NCBI GenBank assembly: GCA_025757845.1
Contig: CP107211.1
Coordinates: 1-64,000 of the forward strand
Direction: 5' to 3'
DNA: 64,000 nt
DNA from: Oscillospiraceae bacterium
GTDB taxonomy: Bacteria > Bacillota > Clostridia > Oscillospirales > Ruminococcaceae
This document shows positions 54,822 to 63,583 of the stretch, piece after piece. The notes below the pieces were generated by a model. It ran no database searches. It saw nothing but the letters and a program-made list of their open reading frames with translations, and was not told where the DNA came from. A program made the position numbers and the translations under genes. Position 1 is the first letter of the stretch. Every line of letters begins with the position of its first letter.

Positions 54822-57560
54822 TTAGTACAGGGGCTTCCAGGCCAGAGCCACGATGGACTGGCTGTAAGCGGTGAACTTCAGGCCGTTCTTATCGTAGGTA
54901 TCCATCCGCACCGGGGTGACGATGATGTCACCAGCCTTGCGGAACCGGCCATCGGCAGTGCACATCTGCACCAGGTAGTACTCCTGTGCCATCTGGCCCT
55001 TGGTGGCCTGGGGCAGGGTGAGCTTGCAGGTAACGCCATCCTCCGGGTAGCGGTCGTTGGGCAGCACACCGATGCTGCTGTTGACCTGCACGGTAAAGTG
55101 CTCGGCGTTGGCCGGGTCAAAGCCTGCAGCGGTGAGGGCGGCGTCCAGAGCGGCATTGGCAGCGTCCACGCTGTCGTAACCGGCAGCCTTGGCGTCGGCC
55201 TCGGTGGTAGCGGCACGGCTGAACCAGGGATCAATGGTGGGGTCCAGCATGGGGATGACTTCCTGAGCCTGGAGCACGACACCGCAGACGCCGCAGTGGC
55301 TGCCCTCGGTCAGGCCGTCGGTGGTCTCGGTGGGAGCCACAGCGGGGTCGGTCACCGGAGCATGGCCGGCTGCGTCGATGTCCGTCTTTTCGGTGATCTT
55401 ACCGCACTTCTTGCAGATCTTGCCCTTCTGGCCCTTCTCGGTGCAGGTGGGGTTCTTCAGGATCTCGAAATCACCATACTCGTGCTTACCGCAGGTGAGC
55501 TGCTTGATCGTGCTGCTAATCAGGTCGGTGACCTGCTTATTCAGGTCATCCACCTTGCCCGTCACGGCATCGTTGACCTTACCGCCGATCTTATCGCTGA
55601 CCCAGTCGCCCAGCTTGCCGGGCAGGAACTTGTGCACGGTATCGGACACCTTGTTGTCCGCGATATCGCCGGCGCTTGCACCCAGCTTGCTGACCTGATT
55701 CGAGACCAGATCGGTCACGCCGGGCAGCAGGTCTTTCTGCAGGCCGTCCATGATCTTCTCGGTCGGCCAACCGCCATTCACGCGCTTCTGTGCATTGGAG
55801 GCTGCATTTTCCGCAATCTTGCGCACCTGGTTCATGAAGGTCGGGTCATTCACCAGCTGGTTCCTGACCTCCGCACGGACTTCCTCCATCGTGGCGGCAC
55901 CCAGCTTGGTCTTGAGGAGCTTTGCGTAGGTCTCATCCTTCATGAGCTCATCCACGGCCAAGTTCATGGCGTCATTCACCAGAGAACCGGTCAGGGCATT
56001 CCATTTTTTATCATTATCTTCATACCCTTCACCCGTCTTACTGGTATCTACAACGTCCTTTACCAGCTGCAGCACCATATCACTGATGACCTGCGTATTG
56101 TCCGTTGTCTTTTTCTTGTCATCCGACACACCGATGTTATAAATCGCATCGTACACGGTGTTGTGCAGGATCTGCTTGATGCCCGCCTGCGGGGCCTTGC
56201 TGCCCTGTACGTCGCCTGCCAGCTTGTCCACCACATTGGTGATGGTGTCCTGCGACAGGAAGCTGTCGTTCAGGCTGCTCTTCAGGTCGGCCACGGTATC
56301 GTCCAGCGGCTTCAGGGCCTCGTTCAGATCCTTCTCGCTGATGGTCACATCGGTACTAAGATTGCCCACACTGATCTTGATACCCGACAGCTCCGACTTC
56401 ACGGTGCTGGAGATCTGATCCAGCGCATCAAGGGCTTCTTCCTTGGTCTTGGCATTCTTGACGGCTTCCTGTGCATTTGCCAGAGCCTTGTTGATGACTG
56501 CATCAACATACTCATCTGCCGTCTTGCCGTCCAGCTTGACGTTGTTCAGGGCCGTCTTGGTTTCCGTATCAACACGCGCATCCTTGTCGGCCACTGTAAA
56601 ATCTTTGCGTGCGCCATGGCAGTAATCACAGTAGCTCTCGTAGGTAATGGGCACACCAAAAGCTTCTGCCGTTACCGTGTAGTTTGTATACTTATGCGGC
56701 AGGGGGTTGCCGTCGGCACCAAAGTTCGGCAGATTCTCCGTATCGGTCGCCGTGCAGCCCTCACGGGTGCAGTGGGCCGTCTCGGTCTGCTGCTGACAGC
56801 CGGGCTTGTCGTCGTCTACATACTTGCCCCAGACATGGCCCAGGGCAGGGTGGGCTTCTGCATAAGCCTCGTCAATGTTCTTCTGGTTGCAGCCATCCCG
56901 CTTGCACACCTGATACCGCTGGCCGGGGGTGGTGCAGGTGGGGGCCTCAATGACCCACTCTGCGCCCTCAAAATCATGGCCCAGGGCAGGGTAGGCTTCT
57001 GCATAGCCTTCCTCTACCACCTTGTGGTTGCAGCCGCTGCGCTGGCAGACCTTGTACTTTTCTCCGGCAGTGGTGCAGGTAGCCTTCACCACGATCCAGT
57101 CGCTCATATCGTGGCCCAGGGCAGAGACGAAATCATCTTTTTTTGTTGCCGTGCAGCCGATCCCGAAGAGGTTATACTCACACTTGTAAACGGTATATCC
57201 CTGCTCCGTGCAAGTAGGGGCAACTGTTTTTTCTTTCTTCCATTTATGCTTATGTCCCTTTAACAAGGCAGCCTCGTCTACAGCCCAATCCTCGTCCAGC
57301 TCCGGCAGAGCAGCGGCTTCGTCCTCCTCTGCTACTTCCCGGTCCTCGGACAGTTCCGGCAGGGCAGCAGCTTCGTCAGCCTCGGTATCGACATCGGCTT
57401 CGTCAGCCTCCGTGTCGGTTTCCTGCTGCTGGGTCTGGGCTGCAGGGGTCTGCACCTCGTCGGCGTCCGCCGCCAGCACGGGAGCCGCCGTAGACAGGGT
57501 AAGGCCAACGGCCAGCACCAGAGCGGCCGCACGTCTGCCCAGTTTGTTGATTTTTCTCAC
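54822..57560 (-). CDS. Large secreted protein with cysteine-paired APTCT repeats
   Basis: A 912-residue exported protein. Signal peptide with cleavage after PVLAADA (about residue 30), then an acidic Glu/Asp-rich stretch (about 35-100) with two copies of a EDE-AAALPEL unit. Residues 100-290 hold four repeats of the kind GH-x-W-x-APTCT-x-G-x-Y-x-VC, a fifth, HEYGDFEILKNPTCTEKG, is near residue 690. Between lies a long alpha-helical region with no Cys. The two-Cys pattern resembles bacterial surface modules that bind metal or form disulfides. There is no sortase motif or anchor at the C-terminus, so it is probably released. I do not know its function. Confidence 0.7.
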   Translation of the reverse strand: MRKINKLGRRAAALVLAVGLTLSTAAPVLAADADEVQTPAAQTQQQETDTEADEADVDTEADEAAALPELSEDREVAEEDEAAALPELDEDWAVDEAALLKGHKHKWKKEKTVAPTCTEQGYTVYKCEYNLFGIGCTATKKDDFVSALGHDMSDWIVVKATCTTAGEKYKVCQRSGCNHKVVEEGYAEAYPALGHDFEGAEWVIEAPTCTTPGQRYQVCKRDGCNQKNIDEAYAEAHPALGHVWGKYVDDDKPGCQQQTETAHCTREGCTATDTENLPNFGADGNPLPHKYTNYTVTAEAFGVPITYESYCDYCHGARKDFTVADKDARVDTETKTALNNVKLDGKTADEYVDAVINKALANAQEAVKNAKTKEEALDALDQISSTVKSELSGIKISVGNLSTDVTISEKDLNEALKPLDDTVADLKSSLNDSFLSQDTITNVVDKLAGDVQGSKAPQAGIKQILHNTVYDAIYNIGVSDDKKKTTDNTQVISDMVLQLVKDVVDTSKTGEGYEDNDKKWNALTGSLVNDAMNLAVDELMKDETYAKLLKTKLGAATMEEVRAEVRNQLVNDPTFMNQVRKIAENAASNAQKRVNGGWPTEKIMDGLQKDLLPGVTDLVSNQVSKLGASAGDIADNKVSDTVHKFLPGKLGDWVSDKIGGKVNDAVTGKVDDLNKQVTDLISSTIKQLTCGKHEYGDFEILKNPTCTEKGQKGKICKKCGKITEKTDIDAAGHAPVTDPAVAPTETTDGLTEGSHCGVCGVVLQAQEVIPMLDPTIDPWFSRAATTEADAKAAGYDSVDAANAALDAALTAAGFDPANAEHFTVQVNSSIGVLPNDRYPEDGVTCKLTLPQATKGQMAQEYYLVQMCTADGRFRKAGDIIVTPVRMDTYDKNGLKFTAYSQSIVALAWKPLY

Positions 57561-57647
57561 GTTCCATCCTCCTTTAATTGTTGCAGGGTGTCAGGCTTTG
57601 CCTGCCGCCCCTGAAAACAGACACGTTCACACTTTATGTCTATCACA

Positions 57648-57675
57648 ATTCTAACAAAATTGCAACCCAAATCAA
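57648..57675 (-). promoter_or_regulatory. Promoter of the secreted protein gene
   Basis: TTGATT, 16 bases, TAGAAT on the minus strand, about 90 bases before the ATG. Confidence 0.6.
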
Positions 57676-57721
57676 GCCAAAAGGCAATGTTGCGTCCAGA
57701 ATTTACAATTTTGGACGGGAT

Positions 57722-58045
57722 TTAACCGGCACTGCCCGCGCCGTGCTCCGCAAAGGGGCGTCCGGCGGCCTGCCACGCCGTGCACAAAAGCTCCTTTTGC
57801 GCCTTGGGCAGCTTTTTAAGGGCGGCTTCCCGGCGCAGGGCGGCACAGCGGTCGGCGCAGCGTTCCAGATAGGCAAAGCCCTCGGCCCCGTGGGCGCGGG
57901 TGTAGCGCGCGCCCCTGCCGCTGCGGTGGGCCCGCAGGCGGGCGGCGGGGTCGTTGGTCCAACCGGTGTACAGCTGGCCGCCGGTACAGCGCACCATATA
58001 CACAAAGGCGGCCTTAGGCCGCAGGGCGCTGTCAGATGCGGCCAT
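57722..58045 (-). CDS. GIY-YIG domain protein
   Basis: A 107-residue single-domain GIY-YIG nuclease-type protein. AFVYMVRCTGGQLYTGWTND holds the two Tyr strands (VYM and LYTGWT), the Arg helix is ARLRAHRSG, and the Glu lies in FAYLERC, followed by ALRREAALKKLPKAQK. This is the UPF0213/YhbQ type. The ATG at 58045 overlaps the end of the MYG1-family gene by 14 bases. Role in DNA repair is only suspected. Confidence 0.88.
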   Translation of the reverse strand: MAASDSALRPKAAFVYMVRCTGGQLYTGWTNDPAARLRAHRSGRGARYTRAHGAEGFAYLERCADRCAALRREAALKKLPKAQKELLCTAWQAAGRPFAEHGAGSAG

Positions 58046-58859
58046 TGTTGCGCAGCACCTGACGGCAGGCGGCAATGGCGGTATCCTTATCCTTGGCCGT
58101 GATGAGGAAGCGGCTTGCGTGGCAGAAGCTGATGCCGGGGATACCGCTCTTCTGCTCGATGACCTCCTGCGGCTGACCGGCCCAGCTCTGGGGAAAGGGC
58201 AGCTTGGAGCGCTTGGTCTTGTGGTCGGTCACGCACTGGGCGCTCCACCCGCCGCGCTGGCTGGGGTACACCACAAACAGGGCGTCGGTCTTGTACAGGC
58301 CGTTTTTCCACGGCAGATAGCAGGGCAGCACCACGATGCCGTCGCGGGAGTTCCGGTAGGCCTGCTGCACCTTCTCGTCGGCACGGTTCACGGCGTTGGC
58401 GGCGTCGATCTGGTGTTCCAGGATCTGCTTTGCCACCGCCACAGCCTGGAAAAAGCAGGCGTCCTGATCCTCCTTGGAGTCCCACACGGGGTTGAAGAAG
58501 CCGATGGCGTCACACAGGCTGTTCTGCTCGCCGGTGTTGTCGTTCAGATCCAGCGGCTGGATGAAGTTCTCGTCGATGAGCCGGGCCTGCCGCTCACCCA
58601 CAAGGCCGGGGCCCAGCACCCGCCACAGCAGGCCGAAGGCCGCGTAGGGCACGCCGTTGGCGCGGTACTCCCGCGGCTCCTGATGGTGGTCGAACATGCC
58701 AAAGCCGATGTCGTACACGATGCCGTCAAAGTCATCGGGCACGGTAAAGCCGCGGGTGATCTTGATGTCCGGCCGCAGGATCTGCAGCAGCGCTGTGGCA
58801 AACACATCGTCGGCGTGGAACTTGCCGGCATGGGTAAAGCCGTTTGCAGGAATTTTCAT
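58032..58859 (-). CDS. MYG1-family (UPF0160) DHH-type metal hydrolase
   Basis: A 275-residue protein. THAGKFHADDVFATALLQ at the start and YDIGFGMFDHHQ (the DHH triad, about residue 58-60) are the MYG1 family motifs; the C-terminal part has VTDHKTKRSKLPFPQSWAG and ISFCHASRF. Eukaryotic MYG1 is a 3'-5' RNA exonuclease; the bacterial role is not set. ATG 58859 has only a weak GAGGT. It is coupled to the GIY-YIG gene. Confidence 0.85.
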   Translation of the reverse strand: MKIPANGFTHAGKFHADDVFATALLQILRPDIKITRGFTVPDDFDGIVYDIGFGMFDHHQEPREYRANGVPYAAFGLLWRVLGPGLVGERQARLIDENFIQPLDLNDNTGEQNSLCDAIGFFNPVWDSKEDQDACFFQAVAVAKQILEHQIDAANAVNRADEKVQQAYRNSRDGIVVLPCYLPWKNGLYKTDALFVVYPSQRGGWSAQCVTDHKTKRSKLPFPQSWAGQPQEVIEQKSGIPGISFCHASRFLITAKDKDTAIAACRQVLRNNGRI

Positions 58860-58923
58860 AGATGATACCTCATTTTTTGTTTTTTCCGGTCCAGTATACC
58901 ACACTTTGGCGCAGGGGACAACA

Positions 58924-58963
58924 AAGCCCGCCGCCGGAGTTTCCCCGGAGGCGGGCTGCTTTT
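58924..58963. terminator. Hairpin between the ATP-grasp and MYG1 genes
   Basis: AGCCCGCC and GGCGGGCT with an inner CCGGAG/CCCCGG stem. T-runs are short on the minus strand. Confidence 0.6.
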
Positions 58964-58980
58964 TGTCGTTTATGCGGGAA

Positions 58981-60309
58981 TTACTTGCGTGCCTTGCGGG
59001 CGGGCTTGGCGGCGGTGGGCTTTGCGGCAGGAGCAGCCGGGGCGGCGTCGGGCTCACCCAGAGCCAGCACCTGTGCCAGCTCGGCCTGTGCGGCGGCGTT
59101 GGTGTCGTCGGTCACGGCCAGCACGTCCGAGTAGAACTGCTCCATACCCTCGCGGGTGGAGAAGTTCGCCACATACATCTGGTTGCCCATGGCACCGGAC
59201 AGTGCGTCGGGGATGCGGTCCACCATGCGCATGTTGTCCTGATACTTCTGCATGATCTGCTCGTGGCTGTACACAAAGTGTTTGCCGTCGCGGCGGCCGG
59301 CAAAGGCACAGTAGAAGTGCTCGCCCACCGGCAGATCGGTACCGCCGAAGGCGATCATATCGGCCCAGATCTTGTACACGTTGGTGGAGCGGGCAAAGTT
59401 GATCATATCCGGGGTAAAGCCGCCGCAGGGGCGCATGTTGACTTCCAGTGCCACGATCTGGCCCTTTTTGCCCATGCTGGCCTGATCCTCGGTCATGCGG
59501 AAGAACTCAAAGTGGACAAAGCGGCTCTTCACCCCAAAGCTCTTGACGGCGGCACGGCCTGCGGCGCGGGTGTCCTCGGGCAGGTCCTTGATGATGTAGT
59601 AGATGGAGTTGTCGTCGTTGTTCACGATATCCATGATGGACATGGGGCTGACATTGCCGGCCTCAAAGATGGGGTTGCCGCTGGCGTCGATGATGGCGTC
59701 GTAGCTGTTCACCTCGGCCCGGACGAACTCCTCCATGATGTAGGCAACATCCGGGTGCTCTTTGGCCTTGTAGGCCAGGAAGGCTTCCAGCTCGGCATCG
59801 CTGGCCAGCTTGTGGGTATCGGAAGCGCCCACACCGTTGTCCGGCTTGACCACCACCGGGTAGCCCACCTCAGCAATGAACTTCTTGCAGCCTGCCAGGT
59901 CGTCCACCATGTGATAGCGGGCGGTGGCGATGCCGGCCTTCTGGTAATACTCCTTCATCTTGCTCTTGTACTTGATGCAAGGCATATCCGAGGTCTGGAA
60001 GCCGGAAGTGATGTGGAAGTCGGTGCGCAGGGCAGCGTCCCGCTCCAGCCAGTATTCATTGTTGGACTCCAGCCAGTCGATGCGGCCATGCTTGAAGGTG
60101 AGGAAGGCCACAGCGCGGTAGACCTCATCGTAGTTTTCCAGGCTGTTCACCTTGTAGTATTCGTTCAGGCTGTCCTTCAGCTCCGGCTTCAGCTCATCGT
60201 AGGGCTGGTCGCCGATGCCCAGCACGTTCATGCCGTCGTTCTTCAGCTCCCGGCAGAACTGCCAGTAGTTGGTGGGGAAGTTCGGCGAGATAAAAATAAA
60301 ATTCTTCAT
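58981..60309 (-). CDS. ATP-grasp ligase
   Basis: A 442-residue ATP-grasp enzyme. After a Rossmann-like N-terminal part (KNFIFISPNFPTNYWQFC), the ATP-grasp fold begins at MPCIKYKSKMKEYYQKAG; PVVVKPDNGVGASDTHKL is the nucleotide loop, YIMEEFV the hinge, and ALEVNMRPCGGFTPDMINFA the metal site. The last 35 residues are an Ala/Pro/Lys tail. Such ligases join a carboxylate to an amine. It is the third gene after two esterases, with a repeat element in the gap, suggesting one small-molecule or peptide pathway. Confidence 0.83.
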   Translation of the reverse strand: MKNFIFISPNFPTNYWQFCRELKNDGMNVLGIGDQPYDELKPELKDSLNEYYKVNSLENYDEVYRAVAFLTFKHGRIDWLESNNEYWLERDAALRTDFHITSGFQTSDMPCIKYKSKMKEYYQKAGIATARYHMVDDLAGCKKFIAEVGYPVVVKPDNGVGASDTHKLASDAELEAFLAYKAKEHPDVAYIMEEFVRAEVNSYDAIIDASGNPIFEAGNVSPMSIMDIVNNDDNSIYYIIKDLPEDTRAAGRAAVKSFGVKSRFVHFEFFRMTEDQASMGKKGQIVALEVNMRPCGGFTPDMINFARSTNVYKIWADMIAFGGTDLPVGEHFYCAFAGRRDGKHFVYSHEQIMQKYQDNMRMVDRIPDALSGAMGNQMYVANFSTREGMEQFYSDVLAVTDDTNAAAQAELAQVLALGEPDAAPAAPAAKPTAAKPARKARK

Positions 60310-60337
60310 GATTTTCCTCTTTCCTCTATAAAAAAGA

Positions 60338-60463
60338 AACCCTCTCAGTCAACGCCTGCGGCGCTGCCAGCTCTCCCGAAGGGCGAGCTTCTGACGCTTT
60401 ACCGGAAGGTATTGCAAAAGCTCCCCCTTTCGGGGGAGCCGGTGCGAAGCGCCTGAGAGGGTT
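60338..60463. repeat. Dispersed palindromic repeat element before the ATP-grasp gene
   Basis: About 126 bases with ends AACCCTCTCAGTC and CTGAGAGGGTT, internal hairpins CAGCTCTCCC...GGGCGAGCT and GCTCCCCC...GGGGGAGC. Confidence 0.8.
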
Positions 60464-60477
60464 CGTCCCATTTCGCT

Positions 60478-61236
60478 TTACTGCTGTCCCAGGATATACG
60501 GCATGTAATACACGACCTGTTTATACCACCAGTCCCAGTCGTGCTTGACGTCGTGGCCCCACAGGTCCACCCACACGGGGATGCCCTTGGCCTCGAAGAT
60601 GCGCTTGAGGTACCAGGTGGTGTCCGGCTGCTCCCAGGCACCCTGACCGCAGCAGATGACCGCCTTCTGGTTCCGGTACAGCTCCATATAGGGGTGGTCG
60701 GTGGGGAAGTTCCGCATATAGTCCACGGGAGAGTTCTGGTACACCAGCTCGTCCATGTAGTCGCCGAAGCCATAGTGGGCGGTGTAGATGCCGCTCAGGG
60801 CCAGACAGCCGCAGAAGATGTCCGGTCGGCGCAGATACAGGTTGACTGCGTGGGTGGCGCCCAGACTGCAGCCAAAGGCGATGACGCCGGGCAGGTCGTC
60901 CCAGCCGTTGCGCTCCTGGGACAGGCAGCGGATCTTGGGCACGGCCTCGTCCACGATGTAGTGCAGCCACTGCTCATAGCGGCGGATGCGCCAGTAGGGG
61001 TCGCCGTTGGTGTCGGACCAGGTCTCCTTGTCCAGCGTGTCGATGGAAAGCACCATGATCTGGCCGGACTCGATCCACGGGGCCAGGGTGTCGGCCATGT
61101 GGAAGTCCTCAAAGTCAAAGAACCGGCCGTCCTGACAGGGGATGTACAGCATGGGCCGTCCGGCATGGCCGTAGATCTTGCACTCCATATCCCGGCCAAG
61201 GGCGGGGCTGTAATCCTTGAAATACTGCATTTCCAT
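60478..61236 (-). CDS. Esterase-like alpha/beta hydrolase (first of a pair, 3' gene)
   Basis: A 252-residue putative-esterase-family protein. The nucleophile elbow is AFGCSLGATHAV (about residue 117), Asp is in the DLWGHDVKHDW region with the His (DLWGHD about 225). AAGGAGG precedes ATG 61236. Strands and WDWWYKQ end resemble esterase D/Fes-type enzymes. It lies 47 bases after the other esterase gene. Confidence 0.82.
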   Translation of the reverse strand: MEMQYFKDYSPALGRDMECKIYGHAGRPMLYIPCQDGRFFDFEDFHMADTLAPWIESGQIMVLSIDTLDKETWSDTNGDPYWRIRRYEQWLHYIVDEAVPKIRCLSQERNGWDDLPGVIAFGCSLGATHAVNLYLRRPDIFCGCLALSGIYTAHYGFGDYMDELVYQNSPVDYMRNFPTDHPYMELYRNQKAVICCGQGAWEQPDTTWYLKRIFEAKGIPVWVDLWGHDVKHDWDWWYKQVVYYMPYILGQQ

Positions 61237-61257
61237 AGTGGTTCCTCCTTCTTGATT

Positions 61258-61283
61258 CAGGCTTCCCCCTTGGGGGAAGGCTT
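61258..61283. repeat. Short CTTCCCCC/GGGGGAAG hairpin between the esterase genes
   Basis: GCTTCCCCC and GGGGGAAGGC, the same hairpin as in the repeat at 5246; T-run on + strand only. Confidence 0.65.
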
Positions 61284-62057
61284 TTACGCTTCCTCCAGCT
61301 CGTACATCAGCGTATGGAACACGAAGGGCAGCTGCTTTTCCCAGCTGGCTTCGCTGTGGGTGCCGCCGGGCACGATGCGGCTGGTGAGGTGGATGCCGCG
61401 GGTGAGCACCTTGCTGCACATCTCCGCAAAGCCGCAGCGCATGCCGTCGTGGTTGCCCATCTCGCGGGAGCCGTAATCCATGTACAGCACGGTGCCCGGC
61501 TCCAGCTTTGCCCGGCCCACAAGGCCCGCCAGCTTGTCCGGGGCCACCCAGATGGAGGGCGACAGGGCCGCCGCCCGGCTGAAGGTGTCGTTGTACTGCA
61601 GCAGGGCGTACAGGCTCATCAGGCCGCCCATGCTGCTGCCGCCGATGAAGGTGTGCTCCCGGTCGGGCAGGGTGCGGAAGCTGCGGTCGATGAAGGGTTT
61701 GAACTGGTGGATGTACCAGCTCATGGTGGCCTGACCCTTGCCGTCGAAGTGGCCGTAGGTGGGGTCGTCGAACCGGTAGGGCGAATACTCCACCAGACGC
61801 TCATTGTTGGGGCCTGCGTTGCACTCCACCGCCGCCACGATCAGCGGCGTGTCGGTGTAGTCCAGATAATCGGCCACGCCCCAGCTCTTGCCGTAGGTGG
61901 CATCCTCGTCAAAAAACACGTTCTGGCCGTCGAACATGTACAGCACCGGGAACCGGCGGTCCGGCTCGGCCTCGTACATGGTGGGCAGATAAACGTACGC
62001 TCTGCGCTGCTCGGTGCCGTTGACGGCCGGGTAGCTCACGCTCCATTTTTTGATCAT
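61284..62057 (-). CDS. Esterase-like alpha/beta hydrolase (5' gene of the operon)
   Basis: A 257-residue protein of the Fes/IroE-like putative-esterase family. RRAYVYLPTMYEAEPDRRFPV near the start, GGSSMGGLMSLYAL (about residue 120) with the nucleophile Ser, His in PGGTHSEASWEKQLP. GAGGGA precedes ATG 62057. It begins the two-esterase plus ATP-grasp operon. Confidence 0.83.
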   Translation of the reverse strand: MIKKWSVSYPAVNGTEQRRAYVYLPTMYEAEPDRRFPVLYMFDGQNVFFDEDATYGKSWGVADYLDYTDTPLIVAAVECNAGPNNERLVEYSPYRFDDPTYGHFDGKGQATMSWYIHQFKPFIDRSFRTLPDREHTFIGGSSMGGLMSLYALLQYNDTFSRAAALSPSIWVAPDKLAGLVGRAKLEPGTVLYMDYGSREMGNHDGMRCGFAEMCSKVLTRGIHLTSRIVPGGTHSEASWEKQLPFVFHTLMYELEEA

Positions 62058-62210
62058 GGTGCTTTTCCCTCTCAATCTTTCCTGCACAGGCACCCCGCCG
62101 CTATGCAGGGCTGCCCTTTGTCTGGAATCAGTTTAACACTGTGCAGGAAAGAAAGCAATTGCGCCGGAAAATTTCGGAAATTTGACGGAAGGGCTGCCGC
62201 CATGATACAG

Positions 62211-62245
62211 CAAACGCCGCCGAGCGGATGCCTGGCGGCGCTTGC
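62211..62245 (-). terminator. Hairpin after ilvE
   Basis: AAGCGCCGCC and GGCGGCGTTT pair on the minus strand; the T-run is poor, so it is a weak terminator candidate. Confidence 0.4.
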
Positions 62246-62272
62246 TAAATTCTGAATGGAGAATTGAGGATA

Positions 62273-63349
62273 TCAATACTTCTTCTCGACCGGAACGATC
62301 CAGCCCTTGGTGTCGGGGATCTTGCCCCACTGCATCCCGGTCATGGTGTCGTACAGCTTCTGGGTGACAGGGCCGATCTTGCCGTCGCCGATGTAAGCGT
62401 GCTCGCCCTTCCAGACCAGCTCCTTGACGGGGGACACGACAGCAGCGGTGCCGGTACCGAACACCTCTTCCAGCTTGCCTTCGCGGGCAGCGGCCATGAT
62501 GTCGGCAATGGCGATCTTGCCCTCAACGACCTCATAGCCCCAGTCCTTCAGCAGCTCGATGCAGCTGCGGCGGGTGACGCCGGGCAGAACGGTGCCCACG
62601 GTGGCAGCAGTGTAGACCTTGCCGTCGATCTTGAACATGATGTTCATGCTGCCGACTTCCTCGACGTACTTCTTCTCGACGCCGTCCAGCCACAGCACCT
62701 GTGCGTAGCCCTGCTCCTCGGCCAGCTCACCGGCCTTGATGGAAGCAGCGTAGTTACCGCCGCACTTGGTGAAGCCGGTCAGGCCGGGAGCGGCACGGAT
62801 GTACTCGTCTTCCACATAGATGCGCACGGGGTTGATGCCCTCGGCGTAGTAAGCGCCCGACGGTGCGCAGATGATGCAGAAGATATAGTGCTTGGAAGCG
62901 TGGACCCCCAGGCCCACGTCATTGGCAAAGATAAAGGGGCGGATGTACAGGGAAGCGCCGTCAGAGTGGGGCACCCAGTCGCGGTCCACATCCACCAGAG
63001 TCTCCACAGCCTGGATGTAATCTTCCACGGGGATCTTGGGGATGCACAGACGGTCGGCAGAATCCTGGAAACGCTTTGCGTTGCAGTCCGGGCGGAACAG
63101 CTGGACGGTGTCATCCGCAGTCCGGTAAGCCTTCATGCCCTCGAAGATCTCCTGAGCATAGTGGAACACGACGGTAGCCGGGTCCAGCTCAAAGGGGCCG
63201 TAGGGGACGATGCGGGCATCGTGCCAGCCCTCGCCCTCGGTGTAGTCCATCACGAACATATGGTCGGTGAACTTCTTGCCAAAGCCAAGGTTATTCTCGT
63301 CCGGCTTCTCCTTGGGAGAAGTGGTACGGGTGATCTTGATATCCAACAT
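62273..63349 (-). CDS. ilvE: Branched-chain amino acid aminotransferase
   Basis: A 358-residue fold type IV PLP enzyme. PYGPFELDPATVVFHYAQ, EIFEGMKAYR, RPFIFANDVGLGV, the PLP Lys in TGFTKCGGNYAAS and FGTGTAAVVSPV are the group II (longer) IlvE motifs. It interconverts Leu, Ile and Val with their 2-oxo acids. ATG 63349 has AGAGGGA 11 bases upstream; the long in-frame extension to 63961 passes through the promoter and is rejected. Confidence 0.95.
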   Translation of the reverse strand: MLDIKITRTTSPKEKPDENNLGFGKKFTDHMFVMDYTEGEGWHDARIVPYGPFELDPATVVFHYAQEIFEGMKAYRTADDTVQLFRPDCNAKRFQDSADRLCIPKIPVEDYIQAVETLVDVDRDWVPHSDGASLYIRPFIFANDVGLGVHASKHYIFCIICAPSGAYYAEGINPVRIYVEDEYIRAAPGLTGFTKCGGNYAASIKAGELAEEQGYAQVLWLDGVEKKYVEEVGSMNIMFKIDGKVYTAATVGTVLPGVTRRSCIELLKDWGYEVVEGKIAIADIMAAAREGKLEEVFGTGTAAVVSPVKELVWKGEHAYIGDGKIGPVTQKLYDTMTGMQWGKIPDTKGWIVPVEKKY

Positions 63350-63421
63350 GATAAATTTCCCTCTTTCCTGATCACGGGCGCTGCACAGTTCCTGCGCCCG
63401 AAACGCCGAATGTTGTTTTCT

Positions 63422-63449
63422 ATTATAATAGGATGACCAGCTTTTGCAA
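63422..63449 (-). promoter_or_regulatory. Promoter of ilvE
   Basis: TTGCAA, 16 bases, TATAAT on the minus strand, about 75 bases before the ATG. Confidence 0.75.
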
Positions 63450-63533
63450 GGAATCGCAAAATCTTTCATCTTTGGGACGGGTAAGTTGCGCCAAATTATG
63501 AGCAGATGTGTGTGCAAACTGCTAAAAAAATGA

Positions 63534-63539
63534 TACAAT
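63534..63539 (+). promoter_or_regulatory. Extended -10 for the HAD phosphatase gene
   Basis: TGATACAAT, about 45 bases before the ATG; -35 poorly matched. Confidence 0.45.
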
Positions 63540-63583
63540 AGGGGTACAAACCGTGTTTTTGACCCGGAAAGGAGTTTTGTTTT

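Noticed and set aside
54723..57263. 846-codon plus-strand frame opposite the secreted protein gene
   Set aside because: Hydrophobic-looking but without start signals or motifs; the minus-strand frame has a signal peptide, repeats, promoter and terminator.
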